Assembly (NCBI GenBank): GCA_012845835.1
Contig: JABAKD010000030.1
Coordinates: 15,703,210 to 15,767,209, forward strand
Reading direction: 5' to 3'
Origin: Undaria pinnatifida
Taxonomy: Eukaryota > Sar > Phaeophyceae > Laminariales > Alariaceae
DNA: 64,000 bases
The translations under genes and the position numbers were made by a program. The notes under the pieces are model-generated. The model was not told the DNA's origin, ran no database searches, and was given only the letters and a program-made list of their open reading frames with translations. Position 1 is the first letter of the stretch, and every line of letters starts with the position of its first letter. This document shows, in pieces, positions 33,381 through 44,247 of the stretch.

Positions 33381-35314
33381 TTTCCGTCAGAATATTGAAA
33401 ATCCTGCGGAAAAATTCGATGGTCACGCCTGTAAATGACCTTGTTGCTACGAAAGCCTCTGTCAGAAAATTAAAAAATCTGAGGAAAAAAAGTCAAATAT
33501 TACGACCGAAATTTGCCTTACCGTTTCAAAATCTCCATCAGATACTAGATACTTGGGGATCTGGGGAAAGAAATGGATTTGGGCCGGGAGCGTAGGAATC
33601 ACGAAGGGTGCATCCTATGCAGAAAACACTACCACAGTTAGTACCCTGAGGAGCGTTGTGCGTGTGCGCGACGCGGTCAAATATTGATGGGTGTGGGAAC
33701 GGGGAACGCACAGGCGACACATTTCTAGATCGCGGTGTTTCTGGCGGGGAAGCAGCAGGGTTAACCTGGTGTATCGCAGTCAGATGTACTCAAGGCGACA
33801 TGATCTACAAGATTTTTGGTAAGGAGGGTTTCTCTTCTGTGCATCGAATACTTGGTGCAACGCGTGCTATGCCTGCGTCAAATGGGCCTACTGGTGTGCG
33901 CGCGTATAGCGACAAGCTGTAGGCGTCCAGATCTGCTATTGTCTCGTAGGGGGGCGTCGACAACTTTTTTGTAAGTCTCTTCGGGTCAGCCCAGGGATTG
34001 TTCTCTTAATCTACATAGGCATCGGGCGAGAGTTCAAAAAGGAGATCATGCAGGAGCATTGTGTCCACATCATGGTCGAGCAACATCATCCTAAAGGGAT
34101 TCAACCAGTGTGTGTCCCACAGAGGTCGCGGTGCTACGCGCGCGCGTCGTCTACTACGTAGTCGCGCAAAGCGAAGAGAGCGCACGCGAGCATATACACG
34201 AGGGGACGTAGGAAGGGAGGAGCGGAGGCAAAAGTAATGCACTCTAAAAACACTATGAAAAAATTGAATGCACTCTAAAAACACTATGAAAAGATTGACT
34301 CAGGTATAAGACCAAACAAAAAAGGGAAAACAAGGATGCTTACACGTAGGGACGGAGAAGAAAGGAGCTGGGATGAACGAGTAGCTGGCTGGTGGCTGCC
34401 TCAACAAGAAGAAAATAACTGCCGACGACGTCAAATATTAAGGTTTTTGCCTTGCGGGGTCCTTGTCGATATATGATCCTCAGAAGGGACAGGTGTGTCT
34501 ATCGCGAGACCACAACTGACAGCAGATTAAAATCCAGGTAGGTAGTAGATTCTCTTATTGTTGTCGAGCAAGGCTTGCTGATTTAGGTCAGGATACAAGA
34601 GTGATCTAGAGGGGGGGGGGAAGGAGGGGGGGGGTGGAAGCTTAACTCTGGCCAAGCTCCAAATACCGGTTCTCGTACTGGCAAGGGATCCAAAGCGTCA
34701 TGCCAAACGTCACCCCTGACGTAACTCCTGAGCGCAAGCTGCTATCCGCCTACGAAGGACACTTCTACAAGTTCACGCTGACGTGCTGCATACTTTAAAT
34801 AGAAGTAAAGACCCACCCCTAACACAGCCAATCGCATCGAGTCTCAGTGCTCTTCTAAGAGCCATCCTGCCCATAAATGCGGGCACGCAGTTGGGTTGTC
34901 TGGACCAAGCAGCGCGGGGCGTGGCTCAAGGCAGGATGATACTATTGTTATACTCGTACTGAGCAGATTCCCTGACTCATTATAGTGTCGTGCTATACCA
35001 TTCCTAGATCACACGACAGTGTTTCTAAATCGCACCACCATTCCGAATCACACGATTGTTGAATAGCAGAAATCAGACCTTATTAGATGGGCGGTTGATC
35101 TATTGCTCATTTATCAAAATGGTACATACAGAGTAGCACACTACTGTAACAAATGTTCGATGAACCCCTAACGCAAAAATGTCGATGCCGTGCAATACCT
35201 CCGTGACAGTTTTTCCCGGAAATAATCACGGTCATATGATTTAGCCTAATATGCTGGGAACACTATTATTACATGTATATACCCGGAGATGCCCCCACCG
35301 AAATATTTTTCAAG
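33381..35314. other. Mixed intergenic sequence with small repeats
   Basis: 34237-34297 is a near-perfect tandem duplication of a 31-bp unit containing ATGCACTCTAAAAACACTAT. Two related phrases CGTCAGAATATTGAAAATCC and TGTCAGAAAATTAAAAAATC lie near 33386 and 33460. A minus-strand frame ending at 34006 (PLWDTHWLNPFRMMLLDHD) and a 32-codon plus frame at 34700-34798 look protein-like but are too short to assign. A G-rich run lies at 34610-34635. Confidence 0.35.
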
Positions 35315-35710
35315 AAATAGGCAGTATGTACATAGCCTATTGAGTCAATGCTTCGTAAGTTGCGGTTAAACTAATTACATCGCATTATAAGTAACGGGAT
35401 ATTTAGGAGTTCTTTCAGCAGTTCTTGTAGCCGACGAGTTGCAGCGACAAGCCGTCAATAGACGTTGCTGTAACAGGCCATCAATATTGAGGATCTGGAG
35501 TGTTTGCACACTCTCCACGTTTACTTGTCGAACTGCATCTGAACTTATCACAGTTCATCGTCCTAAGCCTTTGTTGCCCTCAAGCGGCCTTTTTCAAGAA
35601 TCATCCATCTTCACATCCTCGACACACAGCGTGTCTGCTCAATCAGCATAACAACTGACAGCGCCAATCCTTGCGGCCTACGGCAGGAGTATAATCGAAT
35701 ATTCTCAACA
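35315..35710 (+). repeat. 5' LTR of the copia element
   Basis: Begins AAATAGGCAGTATGTACATA and ends ATATTCTCAACA. It matches 40204-40601 over its whole length with scattered substitutions. The outermost bases differ between the two LTRs, so the exact start is uncertain by up to about 10 bp. Confidence 0.85.
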
Positions 35711-37207
35711 GGTTATAAGCCTCGGACACGCCACGCAGGACTGCGCAATCCTGAAGAAGGAACACCGGCGTGGGCCCAATCCGGGGCTCAGCAACATCAG
35801 CGAAAACAGCACTTTCCTCGCCACGGAAAAGCAGGATGAGGAGGCGCGAGGAGAGGGCGAGATAGAAATCAGTGGTGCTCTTTGCATAAGAGTACTACGC
35901 ATAGCGATGCGGACTGCCGCACCCAGCATGGTGTCGGCAATGCAATTGTGTCGGCAGTGCAAATGCCAGTAACGCCAACTATGCCGCTAAATGCATGGAC
36001 AACCCGATCTCGTTCACCGTAGTGGAAGCGCCGACGGAGCAGGAAGCATTTTGGCCATTTGGCCCCACGCATGAACCCGTCGACACCAGCGGGCTGTTCG
36101 AATCTTTCGGCGGCGTCAGCGGAGAAGATACTGACGATTCGCTCTTCATGGTCGAGGAAGAACCGGCCCAGCAACTGGGATTCCGAGAGCACATCGTCGG
36201 GGGGTTGACGGCTATGGCCCGTGCTATGATGGTGGCTATTTTCCACTATCTGTGGCTCTCGTTTGGCAACTCACTTTATGCCCGCATGATCAAGAATACC
36301 TATGGACAGCACAAAGTCTTTTGGGGGCAGCACCAGTACGGGAGACGGGTCGGCTCTCACGATCGGTCCCACCGCGAGGCCGCGGACAGACTTCAGCAAC
36401 GACTCCGTAAATGTGCTGATGGGCAGTGGCCCATTGGGGGATTATTTCGACGACGCCATCATACCCGGAATTCGGGACAGACTGGAAGCGTACAAAGTCT
36501 TGGACGTGCCACGAAAAATCTCAACCGCCGGCGGGGGGGCGAATGAATGGCACTGCGCAGGGAGTGCTCCGAGGCCACGTCGTCGACGACAACGGAGTGC
36601 GACGGTTGATTCAAATTTCGTGTCTGACTGGGCCTGGCATAGGGCGTAACCCGTTCTCTGTCAAGCAAGCTGTGCGTAACAGTGTGGTGTCTATCTTTGA
36701 CATGACTAACTCAAGGCCGGAAACACACAACCACACATTTCCGCTCCAACAGCTGGGGCGCGATCTTTTTTATTTCTTGCTGGACCTCGCCGGCGATGGC
36801 AACGGGTCGGAGCTGGCAATGCAGGCTGCGGCAAACGCCAACATGTGGCATCCGCGACTAGGACACCTCAACCGCAAGAGCTTAAGCCTTCCTAAAAACC
36901 TTTGTAACAACGGGGTGAGTTTCGACAGACCTGTGACTGCGATTTGTGAACCGTGGGCAAGAGTCACCAGCTGTCTCATCCCAAGATCGCCAATCACAAG
37001 GTTAAACTCCCTTTCCATCTCGTTTTCGCAGATTTGATGGAACCTTTAACCCCAGAGGCCCTCGGGGGCTACGAGTATATCACAAATATTTCCGAAGAGT
37101 ACACCAAGTGGACCGAGCCATATTTGCTGAAGCCCAAGCACGACGATCTCAGCTCATTTCACGTATTCGTACAATCTGTGGTGATTCCAAGTAGTTTTCG
37201 CGTGTAG
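35711..37207 (+). pseudogene. Copia gag remnant, protease-linked and pre-integrase region
   Basis: Immediately after the LTR, SLGHATQDCAIL resembles the second half of a CCHC zinc knuckle. This implies that nearly all of gag and the primer-binding site are deleted. 35995-36546 and its alternative frame cover a protease-like region in which no DSG triad is visible in frame. 36426-37037 holds the sequence leading to the pre-integrase motif (MWHPRLGHLNRKSL; H-x-GH). 36953-37207 continues in another frame with GKSHQLSHPKIANHKV and the first integrase Asp (LVFADLMEPLTPEALGGYEY). Three frames are needed, so the region is inactive. Confidence 0.75.
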
Positions 37208-38441
37208 CGGTTGAGGGTGGACAAAGGAGGTGAATTCATCTGCAAGGACTTCCAGGACTACAGCCTTCAAACGGGGGTGTAGCTCGACTACGCCAGCACC
37301 AACATGCCGCAGCAAAAAAAGCATGTTCGAACGCGTTAGAAGAACTCTTGGGGCAATGGTTTGGTGTATGCATGCCGACAGCCGACTGCCCAAGTTTCTG
37401 TGGGGAGAATTGATGTTCACTTCGGCGTTTCTGGGCAACAAGGCGCCGTACTCTGCGATCGGCATGCAGTCTCCGTACAAAATGCTATACGGAGCGGAGC
37501 CGGATCTGAGACTTCTTCGAATCATCGGTGCCCGGGCCTTCGTGCATGCTGAGACGTACTCCAAAACGCTTGAACATAAGGCGGTGAAAGGACGACTGGT
37601 TGGGTACAGCAACAACAGCAAGAGCCATCGAGTGTACAACCCGGCAGCCCGGCCAATTATGGAGAGCCGGAAGGCCATCTTCATCGATACACCACCGCGC
37701 CTATTCCCGTCACCGTTGGAAGAAACTTCGCAGCAGGTTTATCCGCCAAGAAACGGTATGGACGACCACAACTACGTCACAGACGACGACCTTCTAGGCG
37801 ATCTTCGCGATATCACGTCCGTGTTGGAACCGACTCCCGGTGCTTTTGCTGATCACATCGCCGTGGGCGGGCTCCCAGACAATCCACAGGTGGCTGAGCT
37901 CTTGGAGCGCATACGCAAGGTCACTAAGAGGGACACGCTGGACGGAGGAGCTGCAGGACCACCGCAAGAAGGGACGGCGCTCGTGGGAACGCCTACAGAT
38001 GGAGATTCGCAGGATGTTGTCCTCGAACCACAGGAGCAGGCGGTGTCACCCGCGGGAGCGTCCCTGGAAACACCACTGGCTGGATCACAGCCGCTTCAAC
38101 GGCGGGGGCATTCGCGTCCAGAAGCAACCCCTGCGGTTACGCGTGCCGGCACTGGAGCGAAATCGTTTGCGAGGCGTGACGCTCACAACAATTCAGGTTC
38201 TGCTCACCTAGCGGCGATCGCCACCGGGCCCGCGCTGTCTAAGCTCCGAGGGCTAAGGCTCTATACCAAGGAAACCCTGCCGGTTGTCGCGCATGAGACG
38301 TATGGAGCAGATTACAATCTGGAGTGTTGGCAGCTAGACTACAACACCGCGTTTCTGAACGCCAATGTCACAGAGGAAGTTCTCGTCAAGATGGCACACC
38401 CGGATACGAGCAATTCAACAAAAATGGAGTCCCGCTGGTAA
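37208..38441 (+). pseudogene. Copia integrase core end and linker to RT
   Basis: After a stop at 37205-37207 the core continues in pieces: LRVDKGGEF (second catalytic Asp) and then the long frame 37230-38441. That frame has the integrase C-terminal landmarks VRRTLGAMVWCMHADSRLP, KFLWGELMFTSAFLGNKAP and RLVGYSNNSKSHRVYNP. An acidic, proline-rich linker follows (TDDDLLGDLRDITSVLEP). Near 38310 it passes straight into ECWQLDYNTAFLNANV, the RT motif-A segment. The RT fingers expected before this are missing, so an internal deletion is likely. Confidence 0.8.
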
Positions 38442-39810
38442 TGAGGCTTTTGAAAAGCCAATGCGGCATCCGCCAGAACCCGGCTAAGTGATGGGACACG
38501 ATTGACAAACGTCTGGTGGAAATTGGCTTTAAAACTCTCAAGTCGGACCCGTGCGTCTACACCTACTCGGAGTGCGGCGCCATTTATTATATCCTGACCC
38601 TGTATGTCGACGACGTTCTCTTGCTCAGAAAATAAGTCCTGGTGCTAAGGCGGATCAAGCACGAGCTCATGAGTCGTTTCTTAACGACGGACATGGGCGG
38701 TGTGTCACTCGTGCTCGGGATGGGTGTTACCCGTGACCGCGAGAAGGAGGCGGTGACCGACGCGTGCTACGATAGAGGTACCCCTTTTCGTGCGAAACGG
38801 TTTCTGAATGACGGGGCTCCTTAACCCAAAGTCGTCGGAAATACGCCATTTTTTTTGCGTGCTTCTCGTTGTGTGCCCAGGCCGTGGTATTTTTTCATCC
38901 GGTAGCAGTGTTATTTTTCTCCAAATCAGTTTTTGGGAGAGGTCTTAAGCTTCCAAATCAAGGAACCTCAGAAAAAAATGGTGCACCTCTATCGTAGCAC
39001 GCGTCCACCATCACCCAGGAGAAATACACCAAGTCCTTGCTGGAGCGGTACGGCATAGCAAGCTGCAGTTCAACGTACACGCCTGGTGTGGGAAAAGAGC
39101 TGTCGCTGGACCAGCCGGAGGAGAGGCTTCTAAGTAAGGAGGAGAAACAGCGTTTCTAGGCCATCACGGGCGGCGTAATGTACCCTGGACGGGTGACTCG
39201 TTGTGACATCTTATACGCCGTCAACAAACAGGCAAGAGCGATGTCTAAACCGTCGAAAGCTCACATGGCAGCAGCCAAACATCTACTTCGCTCCTTGGCC
39301 GGAACGGTGGATTTCGCCATCACGTACAGGCAAAGTGGCTTCAAGTTGACTGCATTTTCCGATGCAAACTGGGGCAACAACCCGGACAACGGCAAGTCTG
39401 TGTCCTCACGTATTGTCTCCCTGGCGAACGCCCCGGTTAGCTTCAAGGTGGGGCTGCAAGGGCTGACAGCGTAATCCACTATGGAGGCAGAACTCGTGGC
39501 CGCAACGCTAGCGATAAAGGAGGCGGTGCTCTGCTCTAATGTGATGAAGGAACTGGGATTCGGCATGCCCTTCAACAGCGTACCACTATATATCGACAAC
39601 ACCTCGGCTCTGCACGTCGCCTGAAATCGGAGCTACAGTTCGCGAGTTAAGCACGTGGCTCTACGGTACTTTTTCATCCAGGAGCTAGTCAAGGGGGGCA
39701 GAATCACCGGCAGATATGTGGAGACAGCTGACATTGGCACCAAAGATCTCAGCAAGCAAAGGCGGCGCTATCTCCTCAAGTTGATCCGCGAATTTAGGGC
39801 CTGCAACTGA
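38300..39810 (+). pseudogene. Copia reverse transcriptase and RNase H, interrupted
   Basis: The RT palm has QLDYNTAFLNANVTEEVLVK, then in a new frame PLVMRLLKSQCGIRQNPAK, and ILTLYVDDVLLL with the YVDD active site near 38608-38619. The frame is broken by a stop after VLLLRK. At 38759 a 247-bp MITE splits the RT after REKEAVT. RT resumes at 39006 (EKYTKSLLERYGIAS). RNase H follows at 39178-39810: YPGRVTRCDILYAVNKQARA, LTAFSDANWGNNPDNGKSVS, then a stop, STMEAELVAATLAIKEAV (catalytic Glu), YIDNTSALHVA and RVKHVALRYFFIQELV. Confidence 0.85.
38759..39005. mobile_element. MITE nested in the copia RT
   Basis: Perfect 21-bp terminal inverted repeats starting GACGCGTGCTACGATAGAGG on the left and complemented at the right end (ACCTCTATCGTAGCACGCGT). 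Total length is 247 bp. The interior is AT-rich with TTTTTTTT runs and has no open frame. It cleanly interrupts the RT reading frame, so its extent is defined by both the TIRs and the protein break. ACC lies next to each end (ACC|GACGCG and GCGTC|CACC), so a 3-bp target duplication is possible but off by one base. Confidence 0.85.
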
Positions 39811-40203
39811 AACGTTTAGACGACCAAACCGTAGCAGTTCCTTTGTCGTTATTTATCTTTACTTTCTAGTCTATTACGCGTGAATGAGGGAGTTACACTG
39901 CACAAGCTATATGGTTTTGTTAACATTATCAGCGTTCTAGTGAAGTAGCGTTGATTTCAACAAATGTTGGTGGTCGTTACCCATGATCTGTACCTATAGT
40001 AATGTTTCTATCGCTTCCAACAAGTGCTGATGGTCGTAATCCATGATCGGTGCTAAATTAATGCAAATGTTTTTATCGCTTCCTACATACACGACTTTAA
40101 TTGATGGTGATCGTTAGCCATGATCCGGATGTTAGTCATGTTTTATCGCCCTGGGCTACTCATCGTTTATGCATTGCGACTTGCGTTGAGGGGGAGTACT
40201 AAT

Positions 40204-40601
40204 AAATAGGCAGTATGTACATAGCCTATTAAGTCTATGCTTCGTAAGTTGCGGTTGAACTAATCACACCGCATTATAAGTAACGGGATATTTAGGAGCC
40301 CTTTCAGCAGTTCTTGTAGCCGACGAGTTGCAGCGACAAGCCGTCAATAGACGTTGCCGTAAGAAGCCATCAATATCGAGGAACTGGATTGTTTGCACAC
40401 TCTTCACATTCATTCGTCGAACTGCATCTGAACTTATCACAGTTCATCGTCCTAAGCCTTTGTTGCCCTCAAGCGGCCTTTTTCAAGAGTCATCCATTCT
40501 TCACATCCTCGACACACAGCGTGTCTGCTCAGTCAGCTTAACAACTGACAGCGCCAATCTTTGCGGCCTACTGCAGGGGTATCATCGAATATGCTCAACC
40601 A
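40204..40601 (+). repeat. 3' LTR of the copia element
   Basis: Begins AAATAGGCAGTATGTACATA and ends ATATGCTCAACCA. It is preceded by the polypurine tract at 40185-40197. Conserved blocks shared with the 5' LTR include GTAACGGGATATTTAGGAG, CAGTTCTTGTAGCCGACGAG and CATCGTCCTAAGCCTTTGTT. Confidence 0.85.
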
Positions 40602-40759
40602 AAAATTGTTCCGTCAGATACATGTACGAGAAAAAAAACGGGGAGGGTGTCATAGATGTTTCAGAGTTATATGCTACAAACACTGAGAGCTATATCAAAA
40701 CAACTATCCTCCCATCCACCGCATAGTTCTTCTTGGAAATATTGGGCATCTGCATTTAA

Positions 40760-41560
40760 CACGCAGGTAGAATATTAATATGCTGCTTGCATCCAGATCA
40801 CCGTCTCTCCCCTCCCAACCCCCCCACCCACCATACCCCCCCCCCCCCCCCCGCCGCCCCACCGAAAAATCACCCCCCCCCCCATGTGATTGCAGGGAAC
40901 CCTCTTGTTGGTCGCCGGGCACGTACCACACGGACGACACCTTCCAACTACGTACGAACGACACTGCTCTTCGGAGCACACGCCTCGTCTCGGCTTTTGA
41001 TCGCATCAGTTCCCCGCCAGCTGTGTCACATAGACCACTCCGCAGCAGAACTGCCCAATCCCCACCCATCAGACTTGTTTGCTCCGCGCTCAGCCAGCAT
41101 GTTGCGCTGCACATCTCCGCGAGCTGCTAGCACAAGCCCCAAGATCGCCCGTCGATCTGTACTTTTTGTTTGCGCTTCGGGGCTGAGGCATATGGACGAC
41201 GCGCCACGAACAAGCATCCTGGAATCAACCCTTCGAAGGACCAGCGACGTGGACTTCGCTTGCTGAAAGAGCCCATCGCCCTGCAAACACCTTTGCTGGC
41301 GGAGCCAGACCGACCTTCGCGGGACCCCCTTGGACTGCGGGCACCGTGCTCTAGGGGTTCATGTCGGGGCTTCTTCATTCAGGTCCTCCCTGGGAAGGAA
41401 CAGGCAGTGCTCGTGAAATGTTTGGGCTTTCTCGTTTGGCGATTTTTTCCAGTACACGCGTTATCGTATGGGTTTCAGTACATACGTCGATCCGTCTTGC
41501 GCGTTGGACAAACTGCTGTGCTCCCTTTCTGATGAAAATAGTACAGCTACTAATTTGACG
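40760..41560 (+). repeat. Dispersed repeat R2, copy 1
   Basis: Shares several blocks in the same order, but in opposite orientation, with 54490-55330: TTGTTGGTCGCCG[G/T]GCAC, CAGACTTGTT[T/C]GCTC[C/T]GCGC followed by TCAGCCAGCATGTTG, ACC[G/A]..CTTCGCGGGACC[C/T]CC, and a region near 41455-41530 with CGTTGGACAAACTG. C runs lie at 40837-40881. No coding frame is convincing; the plus-strand frames are proline-rich at the C runs and otherwise unremarkable. Confidence 0.6.
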
Positions 41561-41977
41561 CAACCCGGACCCCTCCCCAATATTTCGCGACCAACAGCGT
41601 TCCACTGCATCACGTAGCTTCAACCACCATCATCTTCGCAGCGCTACCAACTGCAGTGCAGCTAAATGGCCTCGCTGTCAATACATACATGCCATATACC
41701 GCCGGATTCTTTGCTGTAGAAGTTACTGTACAGCAGCCGAGCCACCTACTTTGCTCCTGCCCACCCACCACATAGCTCGACCGTTTACTGCCCCAGCGTC
41801 CACAGTTACAGCATTGCAGCTCTAACACCCTCCGCTGCTGTGCGAGTGCGCCTTGCAAGTTCGATTCGAGACGTTTTTTGTCTTGGCCCCCCCGTGACTT
41901 GAACTTGAATTTAGTGAACGCTGAAACTCTGTGCTGGCTTTTTTGGGCAAGGCTGTCGGCGTGCGCGATGCCCTATC
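41561..41977. other. No supported gene
   Basis: Sequence between repeats R2 and R1. Only short frames. Confidence 0.3.
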
Positions 41978-42091
41978 GCCGACCTATATCCTTAATGAAG
42001 ACACACAACTCGTAATGCGCGCGATCGGAGTATCACACACAGCTTGCAAAGATGAGTTTCGACGAAATCTTCGATCTCACAGCTGGAGTGT
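41978..42091 (+). repeat. R1 dispersed repeat, copy F (opposite orientation)
   Basis: Reverse complement of the R1 core: CGCCGACCTATATCCTTAAT, ACTCGTAATGCGCGCGATCG, AGCTTGCAAAGATGAGTTTC, ATCTTCGATCTCACAGCTGG, AGTGTATTTTAATTTTTATA. The frame conserved in copies A, C and D (TACKDEF, RSHSWSVF) is open here on the plus strand. Only the core module is present; the G-rich modules are absent. Confidence 0.7.
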
Positions 42092-42129
42092 ATTTTAATT
42101 TTTATAATATTCCACCATTCATAGGTACG

Positions 42130-44060
42130 CGGGGGCTAATACCACTTTCTGTACTGGCACAGCTGCGATAGTGCGGCACTCTGCACTGCTGTCGGCGTAC
42201 TGTCACTTCATAGTGCGGTCGGTGTGGGTGCGGAATTGTTTCAGCTGTCCAGGCGTTAGGCCGTCTTCCTACTGCGGTACATGTGCTGCCGCCCTTCCAC
42301 AATAATGCTAGGATAGTGCTGCAATTTTGTTTTGCAGCTGTCACGACGGATACTGTCCGTTGTTTACAGTTGGCGGAGACGCTGAGCACTATACTTTGGC
42401 GCAAACGCTGCCTTTCTGCTGCTGTTAGTACATGTGCTGCCGTTCACGATGCTGCTAGGGTTTATGCTGACATTTTTTTTCTCTGCACATGATCGGACAG
42501 CTACTGCCCGTCACAGAGCGTTTACTACAGTTCGCGGAGATACTGCACTTTACAGCTTTTAATATAGTGCAAGTGGAGATCAGCCCGTTTGATGCGGTAC
42601 TTGGGGGCAAACAGCCTTTTTTTTTTTTTTTCTCACACTTTTTCTTTCCAGCTTCTGGACAAGCCGTGGTCACGGGTGTCGTCCCTTTCTTCCCCCCGGT
42701 TCTTGCCTTCAATTTTTATCGCGCATAGGGTTCAGCAATCCCACTGCTCGTCGACTATTCTTTCTATTGGGCTGCGGGCGTGCACACCTTTTCTACAGCT
42801 GGTCTTGATAAAATACCACCTTTTTTAAGGCGGTTGGTGTAGTTGTCACCCGTGGTCACAGGAGCAATCTAGCAGCAATCAGCACTACTGTAGGCTCGAC
42901 CGTCCCTCTATAGTGCGGTCGGTGGGGGAAATGCCTTGTTCGGACGCTATACTACCCATCTTGGTGCGGTTGGAATTGCCGTTACCTGTTACCACAGCAG
43001 CGATACTACAGCAATCAACACTACTGTAGGCGCGATCATCCCCCTATAGTGCTTACGATAGCGAAACCACCTTGCTCGGAGGTTATACTGCCCGTTTTCG
43101 TGCGGTTGGTATTGTCGGTACCTATGGGCACAGCAACGGTAATGCAGCGAGCAGCACTACTGTAGGCGCGACCGTCCCCCTATAGTGCGGTCGGTGGGGA
43201 AACTACTTTGTTTGAACGTTGTACTGACCTTAACCTCTGGTTGGCACATGTACAACCCTCTACTGTGCTACCCCCCTCTACACTACTGTTGGTTGGGGCG
43301 GATGCTGCCCGCTTTGTTTTATACGGTTGGCGGCGCGATCCTCAACTGTGCTACCGCCCCCCACAGAACTGTTGGGGCGGATGCTGCCCGTTTTGGTTTT
43401 CATACGGCTGGTTGCGCAATCCTCTACTGTGCAACCCCCCCTACACTACTGTTGCGCGGCCTTTCACTGTGCTACCCCCCTACACTGCACCTAGGTTAAA
43501 TGCTGCTTCTTTTGGTGCGACGAGCGTCAGCGTGTAGACCCTTCACTGTGCTACCCCGTACACTACACCTAGGATAAATGCTGCCTGTTTTGGTGCGATG
43601 AGCGTCGGCGTGCTGGGCGAACCTTTACTGTGCTTCCCCCCTACACTGCGCACGGGATGGACGCTGCCTGTTTTGGTGCGATGGGCGTGGGCTTCTTGTG
43701 CAACCCTTTACTGCGCTACCCCCCCCTGCACTGTACCTTGGTTAAATGTTGCCTTTTTTGGTGCAATGGGCGTGGGCGTTTTGGGCGACGCTTTACTGTG
43801 CTACCCCCCTCGCCTAGGTGAAATGCTGCCTGTTTAAGTGCGATGGGTGCAGACGTACCTTTTACTGTGTTGCACACCCTGCACTGCGGTTAGGGTCAGT
43901 GCTGCCTATTTTTGGCCGCTTTTACTGCGGTCTGTGCGGGCGTTTCCCGTATGACCCTACGGTCAGACTGGGCGCTGCTCTTATGTGGCGGTTTGGTGAA
44001 TGGCACCCTTCTTACCGCTGTCCTCCTTTTATACGGCTAGTTGGCGTGGCTGCTACCATC
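42130..44060. repeat. Diverged tandem repeats, units of about 100 bp
   Basis: The right half (43240-43950) repeats TTTACTGTGCTACCCCCCTA ... GG[T/A]TAAATGCTGCCTGTTTTG ... GTGCGATGGGCGTGGGC at about 90-100 bp spacing, for seven or more units. The left half has a longer unit containing ACTACTGTAGGCGCGACCGT, CCCCTATAGTGCGGTCGGTG and GTTGTCGGTACC-like phrases near 42885, 43015 and 43155. Earlier still are looser copies with GTACATGTGCTGCCG (42278, 42429). No stop-free frame spans the array. It ends just before the gypsy gag start. Confidence 0.7.
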
Positions 44061-44247
44061 ACTGATGCTGGACGGAGTCGAGGCCCATATCTTCCTGTTT
44101 GGTGAAACACAGTATACCTCTACTTGCAGCAAGGACACAACAACAATATATCTGCCTCCATAGCTTCTTTACGCGTCGTTCCCATCCCACCACCTTCCTC
44201 CACCCCCCCTCCTTCCGCTGCCCTCCCTACAGACAGCAAGCAACAAT

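Larger units (their letters stand above)
35315..40601 (+). mobile_element. Ty1/copia retrotransposon, decayed, both LTRs present
   Basis: Bounded by LTRs at 35315-35710 and 40204-40601. Plus-strand internal order: gag zinc-knuckle remnant, protease/pre-integrase, integrase, reverse transcriptase, RNase H. Integrase before RT is the Ty1/copia order. A polypurine tract (GTTGAGGGGGAGT, 40185-40197) lies just before the 3' LTR. By eye the LTRs differ at about 27 of 397 positions, so the insertion is old. Stops, frameshifts, two deletions (gag, RT fingers) and a nested MITE make it inactive. No clear target duplication was found. Confidence 0.9.

Noticed and set aside
34006-34284. Transposase N-terminal fragment (PLWDTHWLNPFRMM region)
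   Set aside because: The faint resemblance to Harbinger-type N-termini is too short and lacks any catalytic motif.
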